This document shows positions 51,305 through 61,022 of a stretch of DNA of 64,000 bases, one piece after another (position 1 is the stretch's first letter; each line of letters starts with the position of its first letter). The notes under the pieces are model-generated. The model saw only the letters and a list, made by a program, of their open reading frames with translations, was not told the origin of the DNA and did no database searches. Origin of the DNA: Planctomycetota bacterium (GTDB lineage: Bacteria > Planctomycetota > Planctomycetia > Planctomycetales > Planctomycetaceae); NCBI GenBank assembly GCA_003388505.1, contig QQVO01000012.1, positions 124,001-188,000 of the forward strand. Direction: 5' to 3'. Both the position numbers and the translations under genes were made by a program.

Positions 51305-53074
51305 TCAGCAGTTGTCAGAGCGCTTCTCAGTCAGTTCCCGCCGTCTTCTGCGCAGCCGTGAAAAGAGCCGCTCGTAACGTCGCTGCCCGAACTCCGCGTG
51401 CTCGACCGGCAGCGTCTGCACGACTTCGTCGGCTGTTTCGTCGCCGGAATCATCGGTTGTCGGCTCCGCGCAATCGGTCGCGTTTTGGGCCGTCTCCACA
51501 GCGCAAGAATCGGTAGCCTCAAACGAAGCGTCGTTTTCGGTCCCGTCGTCGGGCTGGATGACGTCCCATGCGTCTCCGTTCTCCGCGTCGGCACGGTCCC
51601 ATGTCGAGGCTGGAGTGTCGCACGGCGCGTGGTGATCTGTGGTCAATGCACGAATCTCCTTCTGCAGTTCGGACAGCTCGCTTGCCAACTGCTGCTCGAT
51701 CCCGTGTTGTTCTCCGGGGAACTCGTCTCCGGCGTGCAAGTCGAGAGGGACTTTCGCCGTCTTCCAAGCGGGCGCGGCACACGCGGACATCGCTACGACG
51801 CCGTCGCGCTCCGATCGACTGAAGGCGGCATTCCGCAGGGGCACGCACGCTCGCTGTCTTTCGGCGGCGCTGTCGAGAGCGGCGTAATGGTCTTCAACCG
51901 AGAATTCGCGGCATTCAACTGCGTCGTTTACGCGAGGACCATCGTTTGCGGAATCGATTTCACCGGAAGCGTCGGCCATGATCTTGTCCTGTTTCTGCGC
52001 CTGCTGTGCTGCCGGTTCCTCACGCATCACTCCGTTCGCTGAAGTCCGGCCGTCGTCGTCCATGTTGTCGCATCCACTCTCCGCCCCGACCTCCAACACC
52101 ACGGCGTGGTCGTCGGCGGTCCACCAGGCGTCCTTGCTCTCCGTTTCCGAGGACTCGATTTCGCCTTCGGTTCCGTTGCTCGCTTCTATTTCGGTCGTCG
52201 CTTCCGGGTCGTCGCCGTGGTCTACTTCAGAGTCCATCGCGCGGGTGGGAACATTCCAGTGCAACGGGAGTCCTTTCAGGTCGTCCAACGCCGCCATGAC
52301 GATGCTCGGCGAGACGGTGGGGATGCCGTCGATGCACGCCAGCAGCAGGCTTTGATCGCAGAGATGATTCAGGCACCTCGGGTTGCCGTCAGCGATTCGG
52401 CAGATCAGGTGGATCGCCTCTTCTTCAAATATCTCTTCACATTCGCCTCCGGCGGCGGCCAGACGGCGGCAGATGAATTCCGCCGATTCGTCGCGGCTGA
52501 GCGGCTCGAGGACGTTGTGGCAGCCGATTTGCTGATTCAGCGAGTCGACTTCGGCCGACGCAAGACTCTCTTCCAACTCGAACTGCCCGCTCAGCAGCAG
52601 GCGGACGAGCGGCCGGCCAGCGTGTCGTTGACTGGTGAGGGCGGGAAGCTGCGCAAGGATCGCCGGGCTGAGGCAGTGGGCGTCGTCGAGCAGCAGCAGA
52701 ATTCCTTCCGAGTCGGCCGTCTCCTTGCGGGCCGATTCGAGAATCTTGAGTCGGGCTTCGTCCTCTGTGAGGCCGAGATAACTTTCACCGAGTTCGAAGA
52801 GAACCGTCTGCCACAGCGATGCGACCGAATCGACTCCGGTACAGCCGACGGAGACGGGAAGCAGCCGCGCGCGCGTCCTCTCTGCCACTTCGTGCGCGAA
52901 CGCGGTTTTGCCGGTCCCGGTCGGTCCGGTGACGACCGCCACCCCTGCGCCGTCGAGAAGAGCCGCCAGAGCCTGCTGGAGCAGGTTTTCGAGCTGCCCG
53001 ACCGGGACGAAACCGCCCGGTCCTGCATAGGCGCGAAAAGGTCGGCTCTGGAGGGAAAAGAAGCCTTCGTACAC
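51305..53074 (-). CDS. ExeA-like AAA ATPase with acidic C-terminal tail
   Basis: 589 aa. Residues 1-330 form an ExeA/MshM-type ATPase: VYEGFFSLQSRPFRAYAGPG at the start, Walker A VTGPTGTGKTAFAHE, Walker B LLLLDDAHCLSPAIL, an arginine-bearing sensor (NPRCLNHLC). Residues about 330-560 are very acidic and repetitive-looking, then a short basic end (RRYERLFSRLRRRRRE). The start is a GTG at 53074 with AGGAGG 5 bp upstream; the longer ATG frame runs into a family C repeat and is rejected. ExeA helps place the type II secretion secretin; relatives regulate other envelope machines. No exe genes adjoin. Confidence 0.85.
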   Translation of the reverse strand: MYEGFFSLQSRPFRAYAGPGGFVPVGQLENLLQQALAALLDGAGVAVVTGPTGTGKTAFAHEVAERTRARLLPVSVGCTGVDSVASLWQTVLFELGESYLGLTEDEARLKILESARKETADSEGILLLLDDAHCLSPAILAQLPALTSQRHAGRPLVRLLLSGQFELEESLASAEVDSLNQQIGCHNVLEPLSRDESAEFICRRLAAAGGECEEIFEEEAIHLICRIADGNPRCLNHLCDQSLLLACIDGIPTVSPSIVMAALDDLKGLPLHWNVPTRAMDSEVDHGDDPEATTEIEASNGTEGEIESSETESKDAWWTADDHAVVLEVGAESGCDNMDDDGRTSANGVMREEPAAQQAQKQDKIMADASGEIDSANDGPRVNDAVECREFSVEDHYAALDSAAERQRACVPLRNAAFSRSERDGVVAMSACAAPAWKTAKVPLDLHAGDEFPGEQHGIEQQLASELSELQKEIRALTTDHHAPCDTPASTWDRADAENGDAWDVIQPDDGTENDASFEATDSCAVETAQNATDCAEPTTDDSGDETADEVVQTLPVEHAEFGQRRYERLFSRLRRRRRELTEKRSDNC

Positions 53075-54062
53075 GAATTCCTCCTGCAATCTCTCGTCCG
53101 CGAGCGATGGGACTGTGGGCGGGCGAACCGGACGTGTGGGCGCGATGTCGAACCGAGAGCGGGAGACGAGTGTTCTGTCAGGGCTCTTTTCTCGGGGTTG
53201 GTTGGACTGCCGATGCGGACGAAACCCTGCGGGATTCGTGCTCCCGTGAGAACCGGCCCACCCCAGGCATCTGAATCGACGGACCACGAGGGCGCGGACT
53301 GTCAGACGAGGCGCTTCACCCGCTCCTTGGAAGAAATCGAACCGGAGAGGGCCGCGTCTTCAGCCGAACCGAGTCGACCGCCCTGACCGGTCGATTCCCG
53401 CGCAGCGAAGCGCCGTCAGACACCGGTTATCGCGGGTTTTCGGGACATTTCCGATGAATTCGGTCAGGAAGGATTGGCGAGGAAGGGCCGGATCTACCGA
53501 CGGTCCGCCGGGATCGGCGCGCGTGGTTCAAAATCGCCGCAGAAGGTTGTGATGGCGGAGGTTGTGCTGAATTCATCGTTGACATTCCCGATGAGAATTG
53601 ACTTCGTCGCCGCAGGCGAGCACGCAAGGATCGTTGTAACGCTTTTTCGATAAACAACATGCGTCGTTCGTTCGTCGGATAAGAGGCCGGCCCGGCGATG
53701 TCGCGATCGAGAACCCCACGTGAGGGAAACGGCGTTCGGGCCAGTGGAATCTCTTGCAATTCTTTCCTTGGAGGCGATACCGGGCTAAGATGCACAGTGG
53801 AGCCGCGAGGCGGCGCTTTGGCTGTACGCTCCCGACTTCTGTCACTGGAACCGACCGCAACTGCAAGCGTCTGTCGAAATCCTCTGTGCTGTGCTTCGTC
53901 CGACTTCGCTGAGACCAACCTGCCAACTCCGAGTCCGCGAAAGTCCTGTTCTCTCATCAGAGCCGTCCGCAATGCCGACGACGGCGTATCCGCACCAGGC
54001 CCAGTCGAACTGAGTTCCCGGCCTTGAGTGAAACTGCTTCCCGATCGGGCGAACCCCACCGC
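53075..54062. other. Long intergenic region upstream of ExeA-like and phoH genes
   Basis: 988 bp without a credible gene. It contains one full family C repeat (53175-53290). A TAAGAT -10-like hexamer lies at 53786-53791, about 270 bp before phoH, without a good -35. A minus-strand ORF of 255 codons crosses it but is Arg/Ser/Pro-rich and lacks any family features. Confidence 0.6.
53175..53290 (+). repeat. Dispersed repeat, family C copy 3 (full length)
   Basis: About 115 bp. Nearly identical over the central part to 60253-60367: ACGAAACCCTGCGGGATTCG, then GTGAGAACCG, a CCACCCC stretch and ACGGACCAC at the end. Confidence 0.8.
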
Positions 54063-55022
54063 ATGTCGACCGCGACGATCCCGTTCACCAATCCCGACGA
54101 TGTGCGGACCCTGTTCGGTGCGCAGGATCATCATTTGCGCCGAGTGCGCGATGCGCTGGGCGTGATGCTGGTCTTGCGGGACGGAGAACTGCACATCGAG
54201 GGGAGCGACGAGCAGGTGGATCGGGGACGGGAAGTGATCGAAGAGCTGCAGTCGATCGTGTCCGAGACGGGAAGCCTGGCAGAGGATCAGGTTTCGCAGG
54301 TTCTGGCCCGCTCGCTGCAGGATCCGGGCGACTCGAAGTCGACGATCGACCTATTCGAGAAGTCGCGTAACGTCGTGCCGCGAACGAGAGGGCAGGCAGG
54401 TTACATTGAGGCGATTCGCCGGCACGATTTGGTGTTCTGCCGCGGGCCGGCGGGCTGCGGAAAAACCTACCTGGCGGTGGCCATGGCGGTCAATGCGCTG
54501 CGTCTGGAGCAGGTGCGAAAGATCGTGCTGGTCCGCCCGGCCGTCGAAGCGGGCGAGCGATTGGGCTTTCTGCCCGGCGATCTCCTGGCGAAGGTGAATC
54601 CCTTCCTGCGTCCGCTCCTCGACGCCATGAATGAGATGCTCGACTTCGATCAGGTCCGGCGTTACATGGAGGCCGACGTCGTCGAAATCGTGCCGCTCGC
54701 TTTTATGCGCGGGCGGACGCTGAATCAGACGTTCATTATTCTCGACGAAGCGCAGAACACGACGGTGACCCAGATGAAGATGTTTCTGACCCGCATGGGG
54801 GAGGGTTCCAAAATCGTCGTGACCGGGGACGTCACCCAGGTCGATCTGCCTGCGAACATCACATCCGGGATGCAGGATGCGATCCAGCGGTTGAAAGAGA
54901 TCACGGGAGTTGCGGACGTGGAGCTTTCGACCCGGGACATCGTGCGGCATCGTCTGGTGCGTGAAATCGTTGACGCGTATGAAGGCAAGTCCACGAAAAA
55001 GGGAAAGAAGAGGAGCCGCTAG
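54063..55022 (+). CDS. phoH: PhoH family ATPase
   Basis: 319-aa cytoplasmic P-loop ATPase. Walker A is GPAGCGKTYLAVAMA (128-142), Walker B FIILDEAQNTT, and the family ending DIVRHRLVREIVDAY is present. A KH-like N-terminal part (about 1-60) precedes it. PhoH proteins are RNA helicase/nuclease-linked and commonly lie next to ybeY. ATG 54063 is chosen; a TTG 39 bp upstream is possible and neither has a clear SD. First gene of the phoH-HD-ybeY-corC unit. Confidence 0.92.
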   Translation: MSTATIPFTNPDDVRTLFGAQDHHLRRVRDALGVMLVLRDGELHIEGSDEQVDRGREVIEELQSIVSETGSLAEDQVSQVLARSLQDPGDSKSTIDLFEKSRNVVPRTRGQAGYIEAIRRHDLVFCRGPAGCGKTYLAVAMAVNALRLEQVRKIVLVRPAVEAGERLGFLPGDLLAKVNPFLRPLLDAMNEMLDFDQVRRYMEADVVEIVPLAFMRGRTLNQTFIILDEAQNTTVTQMKMFLTRMGEGSKIVVTGDVTQVDLPANITSGMQDAIQRLKEITGVADVELSTRDIVRHRLVREIVDAYEGKSTKKGKKRSR

Positions 55023-55215
55023 AGCGAATTGCTCTGCCATGTGTCCGCGTCGAGTGGTAATTGGACTGTCGAACCGGTGATTCCGCGAGACAGATCGCCA
55101 ACACGGATCCATAACGCGCAATTAAGCAGGCCCGGCCCCTCAATGCCTGCGCCGAGAAGGCCGGACATTCTGCGGTTGTCGACACCCTCCGAAAGAGGCG
55201 TCAATCGTTCGTTCC

Positions 55216-57555
55216 ATGTTCAACACCCCCCCGAAACGAAGCCGGAAATCCCGATCCGCCGGTCTCCGCGCGCCGGAGACGGTGTGGTCGAAACTGGCGC
55301 ATCGCTTGCGCGACCGGGGGACTTTGCTGCGACTCTCGCTGTGTCTGATCGCGCTGGTGATGTTCCTGGTGCTGGTCAAGAGCTGGCGGACGCCGTTCCC
55401 GTTCCGGGCCGGCCAACGCGTCCCGCACGGCGTCGCCGCAAAGATTCCCTTTGAGCGCATCGATGAACAGGCGACGGCCGAACTGCGTGAACAGGCCGAC
55501 CGGGAAGTTCCGTTTGTGTTTCGCAACAACCCGTCCCGCCTGGACCCGCTGCCGCAGCAATTGCGGGCGGCGCTGGGCGAAGTCTCGCAGTCGACATCGA
55601 TCGACGACCTGACTCCCGCCGTGGCGAAAGGATTCGGACTTGCACCGCGCGAGACCTCCGCCGGGAACGAGAATCCGTTCGCCGCTGCCGACCCGCTTCA
55701 ACGATACACCGAGTTGAAGCAGGCGCTCGGGCCGATGGATACGACCTCGCCGCGTCAGCGGATCGACGACATTTACGAGGACTTTTCCAAATTCATTTCC
55801 CCGCTGCGGCGAATCGGATTGATCGATCCGAAAGACGCGCAGTTGGACGGACTGGACGCCGACCGGCGGATTCGCATCGTGGGCGCCGAAGCCGTCGCCG
55901 ACGAAACCGAAATCTTCCTGCCGCAGGTTCGGATCGCAGATCGACTGAACGATGCGGGCGATCTCGGCAAGTCGTGGTTGTCCTATCCGTCGCTGACCGA
56001 GTCGCTGCAGCCGGCGCTGTCCCACTGGTTGGTCGTCAATGCGCCGGCGACGCTGCAATTCGACCAGAATGCCACGACGGAACTTCGGAGCGCGGCCAGG
56101 GACGCCGTTCCCGTGCAGAAGCAGCAATTTATTGAAGGCGACCTGCTGGTTCAGCCGGGAGCAGTGATTACGGAGAAATCGTTACAACTGCTCCGCGACG
56201 AATACGAAGCCGTGGAAGCCCGGATCGGTCCGACAGAACGGCTGACGCGAATCGCGGTCGTATTTCTGCTGATCTCGGTGCTGGCCGTGTTGAACGGATA
56301 CTACATCGTCCACAACGAGCCCCGCCTCGTGAAGAGCGTCTCACGACTGATCGTCTATCTCCTGATCATCGTGGGGTCGGCGGCGTTGGCCCGCCTGCTC
56401 TCGTTCTTCCCGATGCCGGCGGAAGTGGTCCCGCTCATCGCCGTCGCGATGCTCTTGACCATCAGTTACGACCAGGTTCTCGCGACGCTTTCGGCGCTGA
56501 CGCTGTGCATCGTGGTGACGCTTTCGACGACGTTTGAACTGTCTCAATTCATTGTGTTGATGAGCGTCGCCGCGATTTCCGTGATCCCCCTTTCGAGGGT
56601 TGCTTCGCGAAAGAAGATCGTGATCGTCGGTTTTTACGCGGCCCTCACCTATTTCTTCGTGCGGATGGGGTTGGGGATCATCGAAGCCCAGTCGCTGAAC
56701 GAAGTCACGCGCGACATGACGCTGTTGATCGAGAGCGCGCAGGGCGCGGGTCTCTGTCTGGCGGCGGCGTATATCGTGGCGGCCAACCTCCCGTTCGTGG
56801 AATCGGCCTTCGGCGTCGTGACCGACATCAGCCTGCTCGAACTCAGCGACCCGTCGCATCCGCTGCTGCAGGAACTCGTTCGCCGCGCGCCGGGGACGTA
56901 CAACCACTCCATTACAATGGGCAGCATCGCCGAGTCGGCGGCTGAGAGCATCGGTGCGAACGGACTGCTCGTCAGGGTCGGCGCGTACTTCCACGACATC
57001 GGGAAAATGCTCAAGCCGCAGTACTTTATCGAGAATCTCGAAGAAGGGGGCGAAAACCGCCACCAGCACCTGGCGCCGGCCATGAGCACGCTGATTATCG
57101 TCGGTCACGTCAAGGACGGGATGGATCTGGCGGAGCAGTACAATCTGCCGCAGGTGATTATCGATTTCATCGAGCAGCACCACGGCACGACGCTGGTGGA
57201 GTATTTCTTTCACGAAGCGACCCGGCAGGCGGAGGGCCAGCCCGACCATCGCACGGATGCTGAAGAATCCTCGTTCCGCTATCCGGGACCGAAGCCGCAG
57301 ACTCGGGAAGCCGGCGTGATGATGCTGGCCGACGCCGTGGAGAGCGCCAGCCGCGCGCTGTCCGACCCGACCCCCAAGCGGATCGAATCGCTGGTGAACG
57401 GGATCACGCTGAAACGACTCCTGGACGGGCAATTTGATGAGTCGTCGCTGACGCTCAGCGAGATTCGAACCGTGGAGGACTCGCTCATCAAGTCTCTGAT
57501 CGCCAACTACCATGGCCGGATCCGATATCCCGATGTGAAGGTGCAGACGGCGTGA
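55216..57555 (+). CDS. 7TM-HD phosphohydrolase (PgpH-like)
   Basis: 779 aa. One N-terminal membrane helix (about 37-55), an extracytoplasmic 7TMR-HDED domain (about 60-345) and a 7-helix membrane region (about 345-545). A cytoplasmic HD domain (about 560-770) has NHSITMGSIAE, the HDIGK motif YFHDIGKMLKP, HQHLAPAMS and IIDFIEQHHGT. PgpH in Firmicutes degrades c-di-AMP, so a cyclic-dinucleotide phosphodiesterase role is the best guess. Its stop overlaps the ybeY start by 4 bp, so the genes are translationally coupled. Confidence 0.92.
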   Translation: MFNTPPKRSRKSRSAGLRAPETVWSKLAHRLRDRGTLLRLSLCLIALVMFLVLVKSWRTPFPFRAGQRVPHGVAAKIPFERIDEQATAELREQADREVPFVFRNNPSRLDPLPQQLRAALGEVSQSTSIDDLTPAVAKGFGLAPRETSAGNENPFAAADPLQRYTELKQALGPMDTTSPRQRIDDIYEDFSKFISPLRRIGLIDPKDAQLDGLDADRRIRIVGAEAVADETEIFLPQVRIADRLNDAGDLGKSWLSYPSLTESLQPALSHWLVVNAPATLQFDQNATTELRSAARDAVPVQKQQFIEGDLLVQPGAVITEKSLQLLRDEYEAVEARIGPTERLTRIAVVFLLISVLAVLNGYYIVHNEPRLVKSVSRLIVYLLIIVGSAALARLLSFFPMPAEVVPLIAVAMLLTISYDQVLATLSALTLCIVVTLSTTFELSQFIVLMSVAAISVIPLSRVASRKKIVIVGFYAALTYFFVRMGLGIIEAQSLNEVTRDMTLLIESAQGAGLCLAAAYIVAANLPFVESAFGVVTDISLLELSDPSHPLLQELVRRAPGTYNHSITMGSIAESAAESIGANGLLVRVGAYFHDIGKMLKPQYFIENLEEGGENRHQHLAPAMSTLIIVGHVKDGMDLAEQYNLPQVIIDFIEQHHGTTLVEYFFHEATRQAEGQPDHRTDAEESSFRYPGPKPQTREAGVMMLADAVESASRALSDPTPKRIESLVNGITLKRLLDGQFDESSLTLSEIRTVEDSLIKSLIANYHGRIRYPDVKVQTA

Positions 57556-58088
57556 CGCACCGCGTGAGCATTACGGATTGGCAGTCCGCGCTGCAGATCG
57601 ACGCGGACCGCCTTGAGAAGATCGTCCTGCGGATCATCGAATGCGAGCGACTCGCCGCCGCTGAGATCAGCGTTGCGGTCGTCGACGACCGACGCAGCCA
57701 CGAACTCAACCTCGCCCATCTGCAGCACGACTACCCGACCGATGTGCTCAGCTTCCTGTTGGAGCAAGATCCCGAGACGGACCGTGATCCGCTGGCGGAG
57801 TTTCCGTCAACCGGGCTGCGGATCGAAGGTGAAGTGGTCGTGAGCGCGGAGACGGCATTGCGGGAAGCGGATCGCTTCGGCTGGAGCGCGGAGGACGAAT
57901 TGTCGCTGTACGTCGTGCATGGGGTATTGCATTTGTGCGGTTATGACGATTCACGCGACGATTTCCGCCGGGCGATGCGTCGCCGCGAGCGCGAAGTCTT
58001 GAAAAACTGGAGTCTCACGCCAAACTATACCGAGGAGCGGACCGGTTCCGGTCGATGCTCCGACGCGGCCCATTCACCCTCGGAGTGA
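57552..58088 (+). CDS. ybeY: Endoribonuclease YbeY, 16S rRNA maturation
   Basis: 178 aa. The zinc motif is HGVLHLCGYDDSRDD (His123, His127, Asp133); the third ligand is Asp instead of the usual His, a substitution the family signature allows. YbeY acts in 16S rRNA 3' end processing and ribosome quality control. The start is a GTG overlapping the stop of the HD gene (GTGA). The C-terminal 35 residues are longer than usual and poorly conserved. The next gene begins 2 bp after its stop. Confidence 0.9.
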   Translation: MTHRVSITDWQSALQIDADRLEKIVLRIIECERLAAAEISVAVVDDRRSHELNLAHLQHDYPTDVLSFLLEQDPETDRDPLAEFPSTGLRIEGEVVVSAETALREADRFGWSAEDELSLYVVHGVLHLCGYDDSRDDFRRAMRRREREVLKNWSLTPNYTEERTGSGRCSDAAHSPSE

Positions 58089-58089
58089 C

Positions 58090-59379
58090 ATGTCGCCAGG
58101 ATTCTGGGTATCGGTCGTCATCGGCCTGCTTGCCGCCGGCAGCGTTTTCCTCGCGACTGCATGCTTCAGCTTGCGGAATTTCTCCCGCAGCCGTTTGGCG
58201 TCGGTCTGCAAAGCTCGCGGCAACCTGCAACGGTTCGGGGACATCCTGAAAGAAGATGAGACCGCGCTGACGGCCTGCGAAATGCTGCTGCTCGGCGCGC
58301 TGGCGCCTGCCGTCGCGCTTCTGGCCCGGTGGATCGATGCGGGAGCGGGAACATTCTGGGCGACGACGGCGATCGAACTGCTGCTGATTGCCACCGGGAC
58401 GGTGCTGATGATCGTGGTCGTGCCGTTGTCCATCGGGAACGTGTTCGGCGAGAACATTCTATTTCGGTGCTGGCCGGTCATCCGCTGTCTTGCGTCGCTG
58501 GCCCGGCCGCTCACTTACCTGTCCTGGCGAATCGACACGCTGTTCCACCGCGTTGCCGGCAGGCGCGATCCCGAGCCGGACACGGTGGAAACGTTCACCG
58601 ATGAACTGCAGAGCATCGTCGACGAGGGTGAGCGGGAAGGCCTGGTCGAATCGAGATCGGGGCGGATGATTCAGCGGGTCATGGAACTCCGCGAAGACGA
58701 CGTGCGGGCCGTGATGACGCCGAGGACCGACATCGTCGTCATCCCTTCCGACGCTGACTGGAATCAGGCCCGCACGACGATCCTCGAATCGGGCCACTCT
58801 CGAATTCCGGTCGTCGACGGCACGCCCGACAATATCATCGGGCTGCTCTTTGCACGAGATCTGCTCGAGCACTCCTCGCCGGACGCTTCCGACCGGCAAC
58901 TCACGGAGATCGTTCGCCCCGCGCGCTACGTGCCGGAGTCAACCACCATCGATCACCTGCTCGAGCGAATGAAGCGTGAGCGATTTCACATGGCGGTTGT
59001 GCTGGATGAATACGGCGGCGTGGCGGGGCTCGTCACTCTGGAAGACATCCTCGAGGAAATCGTCGGGGACATTGCCGACGAGTTCGACGAAGACGAAGAA
59101 GAACAGATTCACCGGGTCAGCGATGACACGACGGACGTGGACGCCCGGGTGCGCGTCGACGAGTTGAATGAACTGTTCGAATACGGCTTGCCGGAGGAGT
59201 CCGATTTCGAAACGGTGGGGGGATTCGTCTTCTCCGAACTGGGACACGTCCCGGCGCCGAAGGAGACCTTCACGTGGCGGAATCTGCGGTTCACCGTGCT
59301 CGATGCGGATGAGCGCCGCATCGGCAAGCTGCGAATTCGAGTCGACCGAACGCTGGTCGCCACCGAAGAAGAGAGCTGA
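58090..59379 (+). CDS. CNNM/CorC family transporter-like protein
   Basis: 429 aa. Three or four N-terminal membrane segments (about 5-27, 64-85, 92-120, 130-150) form the DUF21 part. A CBS pair (about 200-330; [20 protein letters not shown], then [20 protein letters not shown]) and a CorC/HlyC C-terminal domain (about 345-425) follow. Bacterial CNNM/CorC proteins export magnesium or influence divalent cation resistance. The DUF21 part is shorter and less hydrophobic than usual. In proteobacteria ybeX, a CorC homologue, also follows ybeY, so the gene order is conserved across phyla. Confidence 0.9.
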   Translation: MSPGFWVSVVIGLLAAGSVFLATACFSLRNFSRSRLASVCKARGNLQRFGDILKEDETALTACEMLLLGALAPAVALLARWIDAGAGTFWATTAIELLLIATGTVLMIVVVPLSIGNVFGENILFRCWPVIRCLASLARPLTYLSWRIDTLFHRVAGRRDPEPDTVETFTDELQSIVDEGEREGLVESRSGRMIQRVMELREDDVRAVMTPRTDIVVIPSDADWNQARTTILESGHSRIPVVDGTPDNIIGLLFARDLLEHSSPDASDRQLTEIVRPARYVPESTTIDHLLERMKRERFHMAVVLDEYGGVAGLVTLEDILEEIVGDIADEFDEDEEEQIHRVSDDTTDVDARVRVDELNELFEYGLPEESDFETVGGFVFSELGHVPAPKETFTWRNLRFTVLDADERRIGKLRIRVDRTLVATEEES

Positions 59380-59438
59380 TGCCCGGCGGGCTGTGTCATT
59401 CGTCAGCGGCGGGCCGCGTGGACAACCGCGCAGTGCTA

Positions 59439-59558
59439 CTAACGTGCAGAATCTTGTCGTCCTGCGAAAATCGATGCAATTGTCCGTAGCGCACGCTGCC
59501 AGCGTGCGTCAGTTGGCTCTGCGATAAGCGACACGCACGCAAGGCTGCGTGCGCTACG
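59439..59558 (+). repeat. Two-hairpin palindromic element, family A copy 3
   Basis: CTAACGTGCAGAATCTTGTC, then both hairpins as at 4009-4128, only the linker between the hairpins diverging. Confidence 0.8.
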
Positions 59559-59643
59559 TGTTTGCGCTGCAGGCGACGAACGCGCGGTGGTTCGCCGGTT
59601 CCTCCAAGTGCGGGGGCGATCTGTACACCGCAAGCTGCGCGCC

Positions 59644-60213
59644 CTAACACAGCGGGATCGGTTCCGGAATCAAGAGGAACGGAAACACGCGCAGGGGACG
59701 TCCCGGTTCCAGTCCTTTTGAGTAAGACAATTGCGCTGCCCGGTCGGCCGCGAACTGCAGGACGGTGAACTCCAGTCCGCAGAAGAACTCCGCATCGGTG
59801 TCGGCCGCGACGTCGGCGAAGACTTCGCCGGCGGAGGCGGCGTGGCGGCGGACGCCGTGGATGCTCTCTTCCCGCACTTTGATTCCGGCCGCTGCAAGTT
59901 TGACCAGGCCCTTCAGGAACTGGCCGACCGGGGTTTCGGGACCGGATGCGCGGAGCAACCGGTCCCATTCGTCGTTCGCTTCCCAGTAGAACCCGAGATT
60001 GAAGTAATCCAATCCGAGCAGATAGGAGCGGTTTTCGGCCCAGCGATCCTGCTCCAGGGCGGTTGGGGTGCCGGGGCGACGGTTGTAACTGTGTCCGCGC
60101 GGGTCGCGGTAGGGATGCGGCGTCCCGGTTCCCGGAACGTGCGTGTACCGGGGGAGTTCCGCAGAGGGAATCAATCGTGTGAACTTGACGTCACTCTTGC
60201 TCGCAGTCGACAT
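59644..60213 (-). CDS. DUF309 family protein
   Basis: 189 aa. The DUF309 hallmark is [21 protein letters not shown] (about 75-95), followed by [26 protein letters not shown]. The family is helical and functionally uncharacterised. The N-terminal 60 residues ([21 protein letters not shown]) are an extra, Pro/Arg-rich extension. Start [10 protein letters not shown] is favoured by GGAAG upstream; a start 10 codons earlier is possible. A family C repeat lies 40 bp upstream. Confidence 0.8.
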   Translation of the reverse strand: MSTASKSDVKFTRLIPSAELPRYTHVPGTGTPHPYRDPRGHSYNRRPGTPTALEQDRWAENRSYLLGLDYFNLGFYWEANDEWDRLLRASGPETPVGQFLKGLVKLAAAGIKVREESIHGVRRHAASAGEVFADVAADTDAEFFCGLEFTVLQFAADRAAQLSYSKGLEPGRPLRVFPFLLIPEPIPLC

Positions 60214-61022
60214 GGTCTTCCTTCTAAGACAGCGTCTGTTCAACCCAGTGCCCTGCCAGGGCTTTATTTTCGGTTAGCTGGACTTGCGGATTCGCACGAA
60301 ACCCTGCGGGATTCGTGCTCCCGTGAGAACCGCTCCACCCCGGGAATCTGAATTGACGGACCACCAGAGTTCCCGGCATCTTGCGCCCGATTGACTCTTG
60401 GAATAACAGGGCAACGCCCCACCGGGGGCGCCTGGAACCGTTCAATGCGAGTTTTCAATCATCACGAAAATACGCATTGTGAGGCGGCCTGTTTGCGAGA
60501 CGATCGTTCATCTCGCGCGTCCTGCCGATTGCTCGAGTCGTGGCAATCTGCGCGACCGCACGCCGGGCAATCAGCCCGTCGGTATTCCTGCTGCGTCCGC
60601 AGTCGGTCCGTCCCGACATTGGCCAGGCGATCGGCTCTTGCGACGAAACCTGCCGTCATATCCATCCGTAGTGGATGGAGGCCAGCCCTCCTGACCTGCC
60701 CCCGTCAAATCGACTCCCATTAAAATCAATTCCGACTCGCTTGAACAGACCGCTTTTCGCAATTTTACGGGTCGGTCGACGACCGACAGCGCGTCCTGCG
60801 TGGCATGCCGTTCCGGAAAAGTCGACCGGTCGCGCAGTCTCTTCCGCCTGCCCGGGGATTTTCTCCAGAGCCCTCACCCTGCGCAAGTCTCCAACTTCGG
60901 ATTGACCAATCTTCATACGAGGCTTATACATCCGCCGCGCCGGGGGGATCTCCGGGAGTTCTGGAGAAGAGCGGAGTCATCGCGACTCATCCGTTCGCAG
61001 CACACGCCGGGGAGTAAACGCT
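60214..61022. other. Intergenic region upstream of fliO
   Basis: 809 bp without a supported gene. It contains a full family C repeat (60253-60367) and a small hairpin (CCATCCGTAGTGGATGG, about 60661-60677), probably followed by the flagellar operon promoter. No convincing sigma-28 or sigma-54 site is seen. Confidence 0.6.
60253..60367 (+). repeat. Dispersed repeat, family C copy 4 (full length)
   Basis: About 115 bp, near-identical over the centre to 53175-53290. Confidence 0.8.

Noticed and set aside
53427-54194. Minus-strand ORF (255 codons) in the gap before phoH
   Set aside because: Arg/Ser/Pro-rich, overlaps the start of phoH, has no recognisable domain or RBS.
60391-60723. Short plus-strand ORF upstream of fliO
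   Set aside because: Composition is Arg/Ser/Cys-rich and unlike neighbours; no RBS; begins just after a family C repeat.
60805-60820. Sigma-54-like site (TGGCATGCCGTTCC) before fliO
   Set aside because: Lacks the invariant GC/TTGC spacing of a -24/-12 promoter and is a weak match.
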